From positions 124,001 to 188,000 of the forward strand of contig NZ_AP018680.1 of assembly GCF_002218025.2 (NCBI RefSeq): DNA of 64,000 nt, written 5' to 3'. The stretch is from Vibrio casei (GTDB lineage Bacteria > Pseudomonadota > Gammaproteobacteria > Enterobacterales > Vibrionaceae). Positions 29,040 to 38,140 of the stretch are shown here, piece after piece. The number at the start of each line of letters is the position of its first letter. The stretch's first letter is position 1. The translations under genes and the position numbers were made by a program. The notes under the pieces are model-generated. The model was given only the letters and a program-made list of their open reading frames with translations, was not told where the DNA came from and made no database searches.

Positions 29040-29508
29040 TTGCAGAAAAGAAAAAGCTTTAATGTTAAGTAATTGATAATTAAAGAGTTTAATTTTGAAT
29101 GGATAACGTAGAACTATCGTGACAATAAAAATACATAGACTTTTTATTCCTCGGTAACGCTTACTTAAAATTTTATTTTATCTTCAATGACTCTTTTTTT
29201 AGTATGTAGTAAAACGATCATTTTTTGATGTTCAATTTCAATTGAAAATCTTATTAATTTACGTTTGAAAATAAGATTGGGAATAAGATCAAATTTTAGT
29301 TGTAATCAGAATGAAATATGGCTTTTTGGGGAATAAATACCGGTCTAGATAAGGTCGAGTGATGAAGCGGAAATAGGGGGAGCTTGAGTTTTTTTCTGAA
29401 CTAGACGATGCTTAAATCATAAAAATAGAAAACCTCCATTTCTCTCCTATTTACCCCATTGGTCGCCATGCTTTTGGGGATTTCTTTGCTTTGATTTCTT
29501 AAAATATA
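29040..29508. other. unassigned intergenic stretch between spf and engB
   Basis: About 470 bases without a convincing gene. It is A/T rich. The segment around 29340-29400 (CCGGTCTAGATAAGGTCGAG, then GCGGAAATAGGGGGAGC) is somewhat richer in G and could be part of an RNA, but I see no promoter-terminator pair that frames it. No ORF with a ribosome binding site was seen. Confidence 0.4.
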
Positions 29509-29556
29509 AAAACCCCCGTTGTTGGTTGTCCAAGGCTTGGGGGCCGTTCAGGTTTT
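29509..29556 (-). terminator. engB terminator (long-loop)
   Basis: On the minus strand CCCCC and GGGGG pair around a loop of about 22 bases, followed by TTTTTATATTTT. It lies roughly 50 bases past the engB stop. The loop is unusually long for an intrinsic terminator. Confidence 0.5.
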
Positions 29557-29607
29557 TAGGATGTTTAGAAAGTTTGAATGCTCAGTATTTAGAATAATGC
29601 TATCAAA

Positions 29608-30336
29608 TTAATTCTCTTTATCGTTCGATATATTATGTTCCAATTCAGGATTTGCGATAATCACATCTTCATTTGCAAATTCTTCTGCTAATTCTTCACG
29701 ACGAAGTTGCTCTAGGGTTTCATCTGTTAGTTGTAATGCAGGGGCAAACCATGAATCCAGTTTATTGCGTAATTGATCAACGCCAATTCCTTTTAAGGAA
29801 GAGAATACATCGACTTGTACATCGCCGCAAAAAGCCATGGAAGCTTCACGAATTTTGAGTAACTGTGCCTTACGTGGGCCTTGTTTTAGCTTATCCGCTT
29901 TGGTTAAAAGTACTTGAACTGGGATATTGACTTCTACCGCCCAGTAGATCAATTGTTGATCGAGATCTTTCATTGGGTGTCTAATATCCATCAGCACCAC
30001 TAGGCCTTTTAGACATTCGCGTTTTTGTAAATATTCACCCAGAGATTTTTGCCACTTCTTTTTCAATTCGACCGGAACTTGGGCAAAACCATAGCCAGGA
30101 AGATCGACAATGTGACAATTTTCTGTCACTTTAAATAAGTTAATCAGCTGAGTTCGACCTGGCGTTTTACTGGTCTTCGCGAGATTTTTTTGGTTCGTCA
30201 GGCGATTTAATGCGCTGGATTTTCCCGCATTAGAGCGACCAGCAAAAGCAACTTCAATACCCTCATCTTCAGGTAGGTGGCGAATATCTGGGGCACTCGT
30301 AATAAAGTGAGTATTTTGATAATGGATTTTTTCCAT
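29608..30336 (-). CDS. engB: ribosome biogenesis GTPase EngB (YihA/YsxC)
   Basis: A 242-residue essential GTPase that assists large-subunit ribosome assembly. G motifs are G1 [16 protein letters not shown]3 [11 protein letters not shown] and G4 [10 protein letters not shown], preceded by the typical [18 protein letters not shown]. The ATG at 30336 is preferred because GGAG lies nine bases upstream and the N-terminus then matches family members; a longer frame to 30399 adds unrelated residues. The acidic C-terminal tail ([12 protein letters not shown]) is longer than in E. coli. Confidence 0.94.
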   Translation of the reverse strand: MEKIHYQNTHFITSAPDIRHLPEDEGIEVAFAGRSNAGKSSALNRLTNQKNLAKTSKTPGRTQLINLFKVTENCHIVDLPGYGFAQVPVELKKKWQKSLGEYLQKRECLKGLVVLMDIRHPMKDLDQQLIYWAVEVNIPVQVLLTKADKLKQGPRKAQLLKIREASMAFCGDVQVDVFSSLKGIGVDQLRNKLDSWFAPALQLTDETLEQLRREELAEEFANEDVIIANPELEHNISNDKEN

Positions 30337-30493
30337 ATTTGTTAACTCCATCTCCACTTTTGTAGAGGAATGATTGCTTTTATGTATAATTGTGTACAAT
30401 TAGTTTACTTGTCACTGGCAAGACTCAATGTAGTGTACCATGAACGTTTGCGTATCGTGGTAATGGAAGCTGAATAATTATAAATGGAATGTC

Positions 30494-31111
30494 ATGAAAA
30501 AATTAATCCTTATTTTTAGTTTAGTTGCCAGTTGTTCGGTGTGGGCACAAGGTAATATTGACGCAGGAAAAGAAAAATCAGTTACTTGTGGCGCTTGCCA
30601 TGGCGCAGATGGTAATAGCTTGGTTACTCAATATCCAAAAATTGCTGGCCAGCATGTGAAATATCTTGAAAAACAACTTCATGATTTAAAACTGGGCATG
30701 ACGAGTGGTGGTAAGCAAGGCCGTTATGATCCAGTGATGAGCGCAATGGCGATGCCGTTAAGCGATCAAGATATTGCTGATCTTGCAGCTTACTATGCTT
30801 CGTTACCACAATCAGAAGGTTCAACACCTGAAAATGTGGTAGAAAAAGGGAAAGCGTTGTACTTTGCTGGTGATGCAAGTAAAGGATTGACTGCGTGTAG
30901 TGCTTGTCATGGCCCTCGTGGTGAAGGCATGGAGCTTGGCGGTTTTCCTAGAATTTCAGGTCAACATGCGGAGTATGTTAAAGCTCAACTTATCAAATTC
31001 CGTTCCAGCGAACGTTCTAACGATATGAATGAGATGATGCAAGATGTCACTAAGAATCTAACCGATGATGAAATTGATATTTTATCTCAATATATTGGTG
31101 GCCTGCATTAA
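30494..31111 (+). CDS. periplasmic diheme cytochrome c4
   Basis: A 205-residue secreted protein with a signal peptide (LILIFSLVASCSVWAQG) and two heme-binding CxxCH motifs, CGACH near residue 32 and CSACH near residue 137, each followed by a conserved Met-containing segment (MSAMAMPLSD and MNEMMQ). This two-domain layout is that of cytochrome c4, which feeds electrons to cbb3 or other terminal oxidases. It diverges from engB, the conserved arrangement near polA in gamma-proteobacteria. Confidence 0.93.
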   Translation: MKKLILIFSLVASCSVWAQGNIDAGKEKSVTCGACHGADGNSLVTQYPKIAGQHVKYLEKQLHDLKLGMTSGGKQGRYDPVMSAMAMPLSDQDIADLAAYYASLPQSEGSTPENVVEKGKALYFAGDASKGLTACSACHGPRGEGMELGGFPRISGQHAEYVKAQLIKFRSSERSNDMNEMMQDVTKNLTDDEIDILSQYIGGLH

Positions 31112-31156
31112 TCGTATTAACGCACTTTAATTTGTATTGTCACCACCGTTGCACGA

Positions 31157-31196
31157 AAATCCCCTTATTGGTTTAAACGATAAGGGGATTTTTTAA
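31157..31196 (+). terminator. cytochrome c4 terminator
   Basis: ATCCCCTTAT and ATAAGGGGAT pair around a ten-base loop, with A-run before and T-run after. Confidence 0.88.
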
Positions 31197-31615
31197 TTTG
31201 TTTCGGAAAATTGCTTAATAAAACTCCACTATAAACCCTATTTCTGGTATGTTGCGCATCCTAATATTTTGGGGTAGCTAATGGGTTCATTCCACTCTAA
31301 AGTTTTACGCTTTAGTTTGTTTTGAGGATGAACATACTAATTATCTCTCATGATTGGATAATAAGATCGTCAAGTCGTCTATTTATACCTTTTACTATAC
31401 TCCAATATACAGATGCTAATGCCAAAATAACGGTGCTATTCTTATCAATCCATTGCCTATTTTCTAGTGTCTAATTTAGTGTTGTTGCAATGGTTGAATA
31501 TGTAGAATTTGATGGTTAGTTTGGTCACAAGATCAGCTTGATCTCAAAATTGTCAGTAATAATGTTGCTGAAAAGACACCGTTAATATCGGTGTCTGTAG
31601 ATAGGAAAATAAATA
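31197..31615. other. intergenic region before yihI, with a leader hairpin
   Basis: About 420 bases without a supported gene. CTAAAG / CTTTAG at 31299-31317 followed by TTTGTTTT is a weak terminator-like hairpin. GACACCG (31575-31581) and CGGTGTC (31589-31595) form a 7-bp hairpin just 20 bases before the yihI ATG, presumably in the leader of that transcript. A 48-codon frame beginning near 31328 has its ribosome-site-like bases abutting the ATG and is not called. Confidence 0.4.
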
Positions 31616-32191
31616 ATGTCTCGTAATAAAAAATCTAGAAAGCCAGGCTCAACAGGTTCTGAAGAAGTGATTGTTACCCGTAATCGTTCTGCATCAGATG
31701 TAGAAGGTCGTTTACGTAAGCGTGTGAATAAGCGTAAAGGCTTAAAGTCAGGAAGTCGTCATTCAGATGGTTCAAATGAAGGCAATTCTGGCAACAGAGG
31801 CCAAATGAAAGATCCTCGCCATGGCAGCAAAAAACTTATTCCGCTTGTTGTTGAAGCGAAAGCCAAACCGAGCAAGCAGCAGCGTAAAGTTAACGCGCAA
31901 CAAGAGTTAGAACTTATTCAGAATGATCCACAGTTGAACGTGTTGATTGATCGTTTGGATAATGGTGAAAAATTAGGCGCTGGTTTACAAAATTATGTAG
32001 ATCAAAAGTTGGATCGATTAGAGATTTTAATGAAACAACTTGGCATCTATGATGAAGAAGACGCTGAATTGGAACCAAATTCTGAAGATGAGTTCAAACA
32101 AGAAATGCGTTCTAAAAAATCGAAAAAACCAGCTTCAGATGATGATTTGTTATCTCAATTTGAAGACTTAGATCTTAACGATTTTAAATAA
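31616..32191 (+). CDS. yihI: Der GTPase-activating protein YihI
   Basis: A 191-residue soluble protein with a very basic N-terminal half (SRNKKSRKPGSTGSEEV) and an acidic C-terminal half ending DDDLLSQFEDLDLNDFK. The central segment ELELIQNDPQLNVLIDRLDN GEKL-type matches YihI, which stimulates the GTPase Der and so modulates 50S ribosome assembly. It is longer than the E. coli protein. It precedes hemN with one small gene between, as in other gamma-proteobacteria. Confidence 0.9.
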   Translation: MSRNKKSRKPGSTGSEEVIVTRNRSASDVEGRLRKRVNKRKGLKSGSRHSDGSNEGNSGNRGQMKDPRHGSKKLIPLVVEAKAKPSKQQRKVNAQQELELIQNDPQLNVLIDRLDNGEKLGAGLQNYVDQKLDRLEILMKQLGIYDEEDAELEPNSEDEFKQEMRSKKSKKPASDDDLLSQFEDLDLNDFK

Positions 32192-32242
32192 TACCTATGC
32201 CCCTTTATTGGTATCCGTAAGGGGGCTTATAAAAGGAATGTC

Positions 32243-32731
32243 ATGTCAATTGTATTGCTATCTATTGCAGGAGCGATCGTTATTGTTGCTTTAGCCAGCT
32301 ATGCTGGTTTTTTACTGGTTAAGGTGAAAAAACAAAAACGATTGATTCAAATTCAACAGCAAAAAGCCATTGAGAAGCGTAACGTTAATATTTTTGAAAA
32401 TGTTTACACCTTGTGCATGGCAGGAATGCAACAGCAGTGTGACTTATCAGAAATTGTCATTCGTGTGTATTGCATCATGGATTATGTTCAAGGGGAAGAT
32501 CGAATCGATTTTTCTGTTAATTTTCCAGCTATTTATGAGCTGTATAATATCGTTAAAGATATGGCTCGTGGTGAAGAACGTCAGAAATTGGCAAAACAAG
32601 TTCGTATGAAGCAAACCTTAGAACGCCAAAAAGCCGAAGCACGTTTAAGCAATGAAATCTTAAAAGAACTAGCGGATTTAAAAGAAAGAATCACTCCCTT
32701 GAATAATCAAATTCCCATTAAAATGATGTAG
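32243..32731 (+). CDS. DUF2489 family membrane-anchored protein
   Basis: A 162-residue protein with one N-terminal membrane helix (IVLLSIAGAIVIVALASYA) and a charged helical cytoplasmic part that is rich in Lys, Arg and Gln toward the end. This fits the DUF2489 family found between yihI and hemN in vibrios and relatives. It starts about 50 bases after yihI, preceded by AAAAGGAATGTC, and may be in the same transcript. Function unknown. Confidence 0.85.
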   Translation: MSIVLLSIAGAIVIVALASYAGFLLVKVKKQKRLIQIQQQKAIEKRNVNIFENVYTLCMAGMQQQCDLSEIVIRVYCIMDYVQGEDRIDFSVNFPAIYELYNIVKDMARGEERQKLAKQVRMKQTLERQKAEARLSNEILKELADLKERITPLNNQIPIKMM

Positions 32732-32850
32732 AACAAGTTGAGCGGCATTTACATCTTTATTGGTATGGTAATGTTCGTCGATAATCGGTATTCATTATAT
32801 GCTCACTGTGTAAGTGAGCTTCATTGTCTAGAATCTAAGTGGTAAATAAC

Positions 32851-34224
32851 ATGTTGAAAGAACAAATTGTTTGGGATCAAGCTATGCTAGAGAAATACAA
32901 TTACTCTGGCCCGCGTTATACCTCTTATCCAACGGCTGTTGAATTCCACGAAGCTTTTACGATTTCTGATCTTGACATGGCATGTGCCGATTACCCTGAA
33001 CGCCCATTGTCCCTTTATATCCATATTCCCTTTTGTCATAAGCTTTGTTATTACTGCGGTTGTAATAAAGTGATTACACGCCATCAACATAAAGCGGATG
33101 ATTATTTACAAGTTCTTATCCAAGAAATCCGTGAACGAGCCCCCTTGATTAATCAACGACAAGTGAGCCAGCTTCATTTTGGTGGTGGAACGCCGACCTT
33201 TTTGAGCAAAATTCAGATGACTCGTATTATGACGGCGCTAAGATCCGAGTTTCATTTTACGTCGGACGCAGAAATTAGTATTGAAGTTGACCCACGTGAA
33301 ATTGAATTGGATATGTTGGATCACTTACGCTTAGAAGGTTTTAACCGTTTGAGTATTGGTGTGCAAGACTTTGATAAAGAAGTACAAAAACTGGTTAACC
33401 GTGAGCAAGAGGAAGACTTTATTGTTCAGATGGTGTCTCGGGCAAAAGATCTAGGGTTTCGCTCGACCAATCTAGATTTAATTTATGGTTTACCCAAGCA
33501 AACATTGGTGACCTTCTCAAATACGCTTGAAAAAGTCTTAGCGATGAAACCGGGGCGTTTATCGATATTTAATTATGCGCATATGCCACAACTATTTGCG
33601 GCTCAAGCAAAATTGAAAGAAGAACACATGCCTTCGGCTGAGCAAAAAATGGAAATTTTACAATATACCATTAACACATTAACGGTGGCAGGTTACCAGT
33701 TCATTGGTATGGATCATTTTGCCTTACCGGATGATGAGTTGGCGGTTGCGCAAAGAGCGGGTGTATTGCATCGTAATTTTCAAGGTTATACCACACAGGG
33801 CGATTGTGACTTAATTGGTTTTGGTGTTTCAGCGATTTCTATGGTCGGTAATAGTTACGCACAGAATCAAAAAGAATTGAAAAAATATTACGCTCAAGTG
33901 GATGAGCAGCGTCAAGCATTGTGGCGAGGTGTTGTATTGGATCAAGATGATCTTATTCGCCGTGAAGTGATCAAACAACTAATCTGTAATTTTACATTAG
34001 ATAAAGTGTGGGTTGAAAAGCACTTTTCTTTAAATTTTGAACAATATTTTCAAGAAGATCTTGGTTTGTTACAAACGTTCGTTGATGATGAATTGGTCGA
34101 GGTGAATGAATCTCACATTACGGTAACATTACGAGGTCGTTTATTGATTCGTAACATTTGTATGTGTTTTGATAAGTATTTACGCAGTCGAGCGAGGCAA
34201 CAGCAATTTTCTCGGGTGATTTAG
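32851..34224 (+). CDS. hemN: oxygen-independent coproporphyrinogen III oxidase
   Basis: A 457-residue radical SAM enzyme that converts coproporphyrinogen III to protoporphyrinogen IX without oxygen. The iron-sulfur cluster cysteines are in FCHKLCYYCGC, preceded by SLYIHIP, and GGGTPTFL follows. The N-terminal YNYSGPRYTSYPTAVEFH is typical of true HemN rather than HemW. The ATG at 32851 is chosen; a GTG at 32839 would add four residues. The inverted repeat GCTCAC/GTGAGC at 32801-32819 lies in its upstream region. Confidence 0.95.
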   Translation: MLKEQIVWDQAMLEKYNYSGPRYTSYPTAVEFHEAFTISDLDMACADYPERPLSLYIHIPFCHKLCYYCGCNKVITRHQHKADDYLQVLIQEIRERAPLINQRQVSQLHFGGGTPTFLSKIQMTRIMTALRSEFHFTSDAEISIEVDPREIELDMLDHLRLEGFNRLSIGVQDFDKEVQKLVNREQEEDFIVQMVSRAKDLGFRSTNLDLIYGLPKQTLVTFSNTLEKVLAMKPGRLSIFNYAHMPQLFAAQAKLKEEHMPSAEQKMEILQYTINTLTVAGYQFIGMDHFALPDDELAVAQRAGVLHRNFQGYTTQGDCDLIGFGVSAISMVGNSYAQNQKELKKYYAQVDEQRQALWRGVVLDQDDLIRREVIKQLICNFTLDKVWVEKHFSLNFEQYFQEDLGLLQTFVDDELVEVNESHITVTLRGRLLIRNICMCFDKYLRSRARQQQFSRVI

Positions 34225-34257
34225 ACCTGTTCTGTAAGCACCTACTGCTTAAATTAA

Positions 34258-34470
34258 TTAGCTAACAAAATTAGCCCATTCATCTAATGGACAAGGATGG
34301 CTGTATAGGAAACCTTGCGCTTGCTGACAGCCTAACTTCTTTAATATATCTGCTTGATATTGAGTCTCAACCCATTCAGAAATAATCGTAATATCTAATT
34401 ATTTAGTTATATTTAAAATAGCGGTGGCAATGGACGATTGTGCATTCTTCTTATGAATAGATGGTGAGGC
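34258..34470 (-). pseudogene. 3' remnant of an EAL-domain (c-di-GMP phosphodiesterase) gene
   Basis: On the minus strand, from about 34470 to a stop at 34258, the frame reads AQSSIATAILNIT, then a stop (34399-34401), then LDITIISEWVETQYQADIL, KKLGCQQAQGFLYSHPCPL and DEWANFVS. This is clearly the C-terminal end of an EAL domain (compare IIAEGVET and QGFLYSKP). The catalytic N-terminal part is absent; the upstream side runs into non-coding sequence and then ntrC. The in-frame TAA could be one change from CAA. It is a decayed deletion remnant. Confidence 0.82.
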
Positions 34471-34537
34471 CAGACGGATATGGTGATATATCATCTCCGT
34501 CTGGCTGCTTAGCGTGATTGATTTTTTGGATGAGAGT

Positions 34538-35950
34538 CTACGGAATATCGAGTTCTTTGAGTTTTCTTGTGAGTGTGTTTCTCCCCCATCCTAACAATTT
34601 TGCAGCATCTTGTTTGTGCCCATTGGTGTGATTGAGTGCGGTTTGCAATAATATGCGTTCAAATTCTGGTTGGGCAATATTCAGTAACTCAGACTCCCCG
34701 CGAACTAAAGCTTGTTGAGCCCATGAGGCGAGCAGTTGTTGCCAAGAACCGGTTCCCTGTTCGCTACTTGAATGGCGTTTTTCATTAACTAATTCTGAAG
34801 GGAGATCATTGGGCAGAACTTCGCTTCCACTTGCCATAACGGTTAACCATCGACAAATGTTTTCAAGTTGCCGTACATTACCGGGCCATGGAAGTGTGGT
34901 TAATTTTTCTATGGTGGTAACGTGTAATGTTTTCACATCTACTTCTAATTCGTCTGCTGCACGAGCGAGAAAATGGCTTGCCAGTTTCTCGATATCTTGG
35001 CGACGCTCGCGTAATGCAGGGATGTGCACTCGTATAACGTTCAGTCGGTGAAATAAATCTTCTCGAAAATCTCCTTGGTTCACTAACTTTTCTAAATTTT
35101 GATGCGTTGCGGCGATAATACGCACATCGACGCTCACAGGTGAGTGGCCGCCGACACGATAAAATTGTCCATCGGCGAGAACTCGAAGTAATCGTGTTTG
35201 AATATCAAGTGGCATATCGCCTATTTCATCTAAGAAAAGGGTTCCGCCATTAGCTTGCTCAAACCGCCCTTGTCTAACGGCATTCGCCCCTGTAAATGCA
35301 CCTTTTTCATGACCAAATAACTCTGATTCAATTAAATCTTTAGGGATAGCTGCCATATTGAGCGCGATAAAAGGTTTCTTTGAACGAGGGCTATGGCGGT
35401 GTAGTGCATGAGCCACGAGTTCTTTACCTGTGCCTGATTCTCCATTAATTAATACGGAAATCGAAGAGCGAGACAAGCGGCCAATCGCGCGAAATACTTC
35501 CTGCATGGCAGGGGCTTCCCCTAAAATTTCAGGTGTTACCGATTGAATCACGTCTTCTGTTGGTGTGGTTTTCCTTTGGTCGTGGCTATGAGTTATTGCT
35601 CGTTCAACCAATGTTAAGGTTTCATCAATATCAAAAGGTTTTGGTAAATATTCAAATGCGCCAGTTTGATAAGCATTGACGGCAGCATCGAGATCAGAAT
35701 GGGCTGTCATGATGATCACGGGCAGATCGGGATGACTACCTTGGATTTGTTTTAACAAGGTTAATCCGTCCATGCCTGACATGCGAATATCAGAGATTAA
35801 AACATCAGGGGTTTCTCTTTCTAGTGATAATAAAACACTTTCTGCATCGGCGAAGGTTTCGCAATGTATATTGGCAGAAGATAGTGTTTTCTCTAATACC
35901 CATCGGATTGAGCTGTCATCATCCACGACCCATACAAATCCTTTACTCAT
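34538..35950 (-). CDS. glnG: nitrogen regulator NtrC (GlnG)
   Basis: A 470-residue sigma-54-dependent activator. Domains are an N-terminal receiver with Asp54 in LISDIRMSGMDG, a central AAA+ domain with Walker A GESGTGKE, the sigma-54 loop ELFGHEKGAFTGA and GGTLFLDEIGDM, and a C-terminal Fis-type helix-turn-helix ending KLLGWGRNTLTRKLKELDI. Phosphorylated by NtrB under nitrogen limitation, it activates glnA. It follows glnL with a gap of 48 bases, in one operon. Confidence 0.95.
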   Translation of the reverse strand: MSKGFVWVVDDDSSIRWVLEKTLSSANIHCETFADAESVLLSLERETPDVLISDIRMSGMDGLTLLKQIQGSHPDLPVIIMTAHSDLDAAVNAYQTGAFEYLPKPFDIDETLTLVERAITHSHDQRKTTPTEDVIQSVTPEILGEAPAMQEVFRAIGRLSRSSISVLINGESGTGKELVAHALHRHSPRSKKPFIALNMAAIPKDLIESELFGHEKGAFTGANAVRQGRFEQANGGTLFLDEIGDMPLDIQTRLLRVLADGQFYRVGGHSPVSVDVRIIAATHQNLEKLVNQGDFREDLFHRLNVIRVHIPALRERRQDIEKLASHFLARAADELEVDVKTLHVTTIEKLTTLPWPGNVRQLENICRWLTVMASGSEVLPNDLPSELVNEKRHSSSEQGTGSWQQLLASWAQQALVRGESELLNIAQPEFERILLQTALNHTNGHKQDAAKLLGWGRNTLTRKLKELDIP

Positions 35951-35998
35951 ATCCTATATTCCTTGTGCAGTTCGATAGCGTGATTCAACATGATTTAA

Positions 35999-37099
35999 TC
36001 ACGCAGTTTGAATTGGTAGATAAATGGTGAAAACGGTGTGACCAGGCCAACTTTCAACGTCTATTTTTCCGTTGTGTTGATCGATAATATTTTGTGAAAT
36101 AGAGAGCCCTAGCCCAGTTCCTCCTTCACGCCCACTGACCATGGGATAAAACAAGGTGTCTTGTAATTCGCTTGAAATCCCTGGGCCGTTATCACTAATT
36201 TCTATTCTGGCAACCAGTTTATGTCGGTGGCCATGAATGTTTGCTTGATAAACGGTTCGAGTACGGATAGTGATGGTGCCATTGGGTTGGCTCGAAAGTA
36301 TTTGCGCCGCATTACTGGTGATATTGAGAAAGGCTTGCTCAACTTGATCCGCATCCATCACAATGTGAGGCATGCTTGGATCATAATCACGCTCGATAAC
36401 CACTTGGTGGCCAAATTCGAGTTCGACCAACTGGCGAGCTTTTTCTAATACTTCATGCAGATTGACTGGGATTTTCTTTCCCGGTTTTTGCGGTCCGAGT
36501 AAGCGATCTACTAATGCTCTAAGTCTATCGGCTTGTTCGATGATAATTTGAGTGTATTCGTTTAAGTTAGGATCAGGCAGCATTCTTCCTAGCAATTGTG
36601 CGGCCCCGCGTAGCCCTCCTAGTGGGTTTTTAATTTCATGTGCTAATCCACGAACGAGTAATTTTGCCGCTTGTTGTTGAGCATGTTGGTTCAGCTCTTG
36701 GCTCAGACGACGTTGTGAGTCAATTTTCCGGATTTCAACCAATAACATTAATTGATTCGTATTATTGGCTGTTAAGGATAAGGCGCTTGCCGTGACCTCG
36801 AGCAATATTGGTTTACCATTGATCACAAAGGTGACGTCGCTGTCAGTAATGCTTTGACCACTTTGCAGTGGTTGCGTGAATAGCGCTAAATCCATGGAAG
36901 CGTGTTGAATTAACCCAGATAGTGGCTGGCGCTGTAATCTTTTGGCACTTTGAGAAAATAATTGTTCAGCGGAAGGGTTAGCGTAATAAATGGTCAGCTT
37001 GTCATCGAGCAATAAAGTCGCCGTGACTAAATTGCTTAAGATAGCCGTTGATAGTGCATTACTTTCGTCAGAAGACAGTGTCATCAAGCTCAATCCCAT
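35999..37099 (-). CDS. glnL: nitrogen sensor kinase NtrB (GlnL)
   Basis: A 366-residue cytoplasmic histidine kinase/phosphatase that controls NtrC with PII. It has an N-terminal PAS domain (LLLDDKLTIYYANPSAEQLF), a HisKA domain with the acceptor His in LAHEIKNPLGGLRGAAQLL, and an HATPase domain (ISDNGPGI, GGTGLGLSIS). The ATG at 37099 is preferred because AGGTG lies six bases upstream; a GTG at 37108 is the longer alternative. It is upstream of glnG. Confidence 0.94.
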   Translation of the reverse strand: MGLSLMTLSSDESNALSTAILSNLVTATLLLDDKLTIYYANPSAEQLFSQSAKRLQRQPLSGLIQHASMDLALFTQPLQSGQSITDSDVTFVINGKPILLEVTASALSLTANNTNQLMLLVEIRKIDSQRRLSQELNQHAQQQAAKLLVRGLAHEIKNPLGGLRGAAQLLGRMLPDPNLNEYTQIIIEQADRLRALVDRLLGPQKPGKKIPVNLHEVLEKARQLVELEFGHQVVIERDYDPSMPHIVMDADQVEQAFLNITSNAAQILSSQPNGTITIRTRTVYQANIHGHRHKLVARIEISDNGPGISSELQDTLFYPMVSGREGGTGLGLSISQNIIDQHNGKIDVESWPGHTVFTIYLPIQTA

Positions 37100-37249
37100 T
37101 TCTTGCACCTAAATGGTGCATTAATAAGTGTCAGTATGGGGCATGATAAAAATGAGTACAAATAAAAAAACAAACACTGTAAAGCGATTTAACAAAGCTC
37201 GATGGGCCTAGGCCTTGTCTTAGGTTTTGAATTTTTCGACATCATGCCA

Positions 37250-37888
37250 CTACTTTACGGTTGTTCTATGTAAGTGCACCGTGATTGGATGAGATGATGC
37301 AATAACCTTGCCGTTTTCGACAATGTTGATTGAAAAAGTGTGTGTTCCTCGGTTGATATTTTTTAGTTCCCACAATGGTTTGGTTTGTGGGGCCCCATAA
37401 GGTTGCGTATCGAGGAGTAATTGTAATTGCTCACCAATGTCTAAGTGGCGGTTTATTACGGCCTGTATGGTCATCAAGCCTCGGTTGCTGCGTATGGTTT
37501 GATCTTCTACTAAATTGTTAATCGTGACGGTGATTTTTTTCGGTACGGTTGGCTTTGCTATTTGAGGTTCAGCGTTCGGTAGGACTGCTGGGGTTGAACT
37601 GTCTGCCATCTGTGAAGCCTTATTTGGCGTATTATGCTGCTCCTTTAGTTTATCCACATCAGATAGTGGCTTATTCACATCTGATTTAGCGCTATATTGA
37701 GGCGCTGGCGCAGGGGCTTTAATGTCGGGCAGTTTCAGTTTCTCTTCATTTTTCACTTGCTTGGGAGGCGGAGTATCACTGAAATGTAAGACACCTTGCT
37801 TATCTGTCCATTTATAAACTTCAGTTGCCAGTAATGGAGAGCTCGACATAAAGGAGGTAAATAAAAGGAGCTGATATAAATATTTCAT
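37250..37888 (-). CDS. DUF4124 periplasmic protein between glnA and ntrB
   Basis: A 212-residue exported protein with a signal peptide (YQLLLFTSFMSSSPLLA), then a DUF4124 motif (VYKWTDKQGVLHFSDTPPP), a Pro/Ala/Lys-rich linker and a C-terminal beta domain. It sits between glnA and glnL, as I recall for other vibrios, but its role in nitrogen control is unknown. ntrB lies 150 bases downstream. Confidence 0.85.
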   Translation of the reverse strand: MKYLYQLLLFTSFMSSSPLLATEVYKWTDKQGVLHFSDTPPPKQVKNEEKLKLPDIKAPAPAPQYSAKSDVNKPLSDVDKLKEQHNTPNKASQMADSSTPAVLPNAEPQIAKPTVPKKITVTINNLVEDQTIRSNRGLMTIQAVINRHLDIGEQLQLLLDTQPYGAPQTKPLWELKNINRGTHTFSINIVENGKVIASSHPITVHLHRTTVK

Positions 37889-38044
37889 GATGATCTCCGT
37901 TAATGACTTTAGCTGGGCTTATTGTATTTTATGGTATTCATGGCCTTCATACTTAAAGTTGCCGTGTGGTTGACGGGCGCATTTCCACTTTGATGATTAT
38001 TGGAATAATGCCGTTGATATAGATTAATTGATGGCGTTTTAACC

Positions 38045-38079
38045 ACAATAAAAAAAAGGCCCACCTGAGAGGCGAGCCT
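38045..38079 (-). terminator. glnA terminator
   Basis: On the minus strand AGGCTCGCC and GGTGGGCCT pair imperfectly around TCTCA and are followed by seven T. It separates glnA from the DUF4124 and ntrBC genes. Confidence 0.78.
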
Positions 38080-38140
38080 AAAATTTTCTTATTTATTACA
38101 CCATTACAGACATAAATCTGAAGGCATCAATCAACGAAAA

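Noticed and set aside
31328..31474. A 48-codon open frame between cytochrome c4 and yihI.
   Set aside because: The purine-rich bases directly abut the ATG, the composition is not protein-like, and nothing recognisable is encoded.
34474..34508. Intrinsic terminator of ntrC (CCAGACGGA / TCCGTCTGG).
   Set aside because: The 9-bp stem is clear, but no T-run follows on the minus strand and the loop is long, so I did not list it as a terminator.
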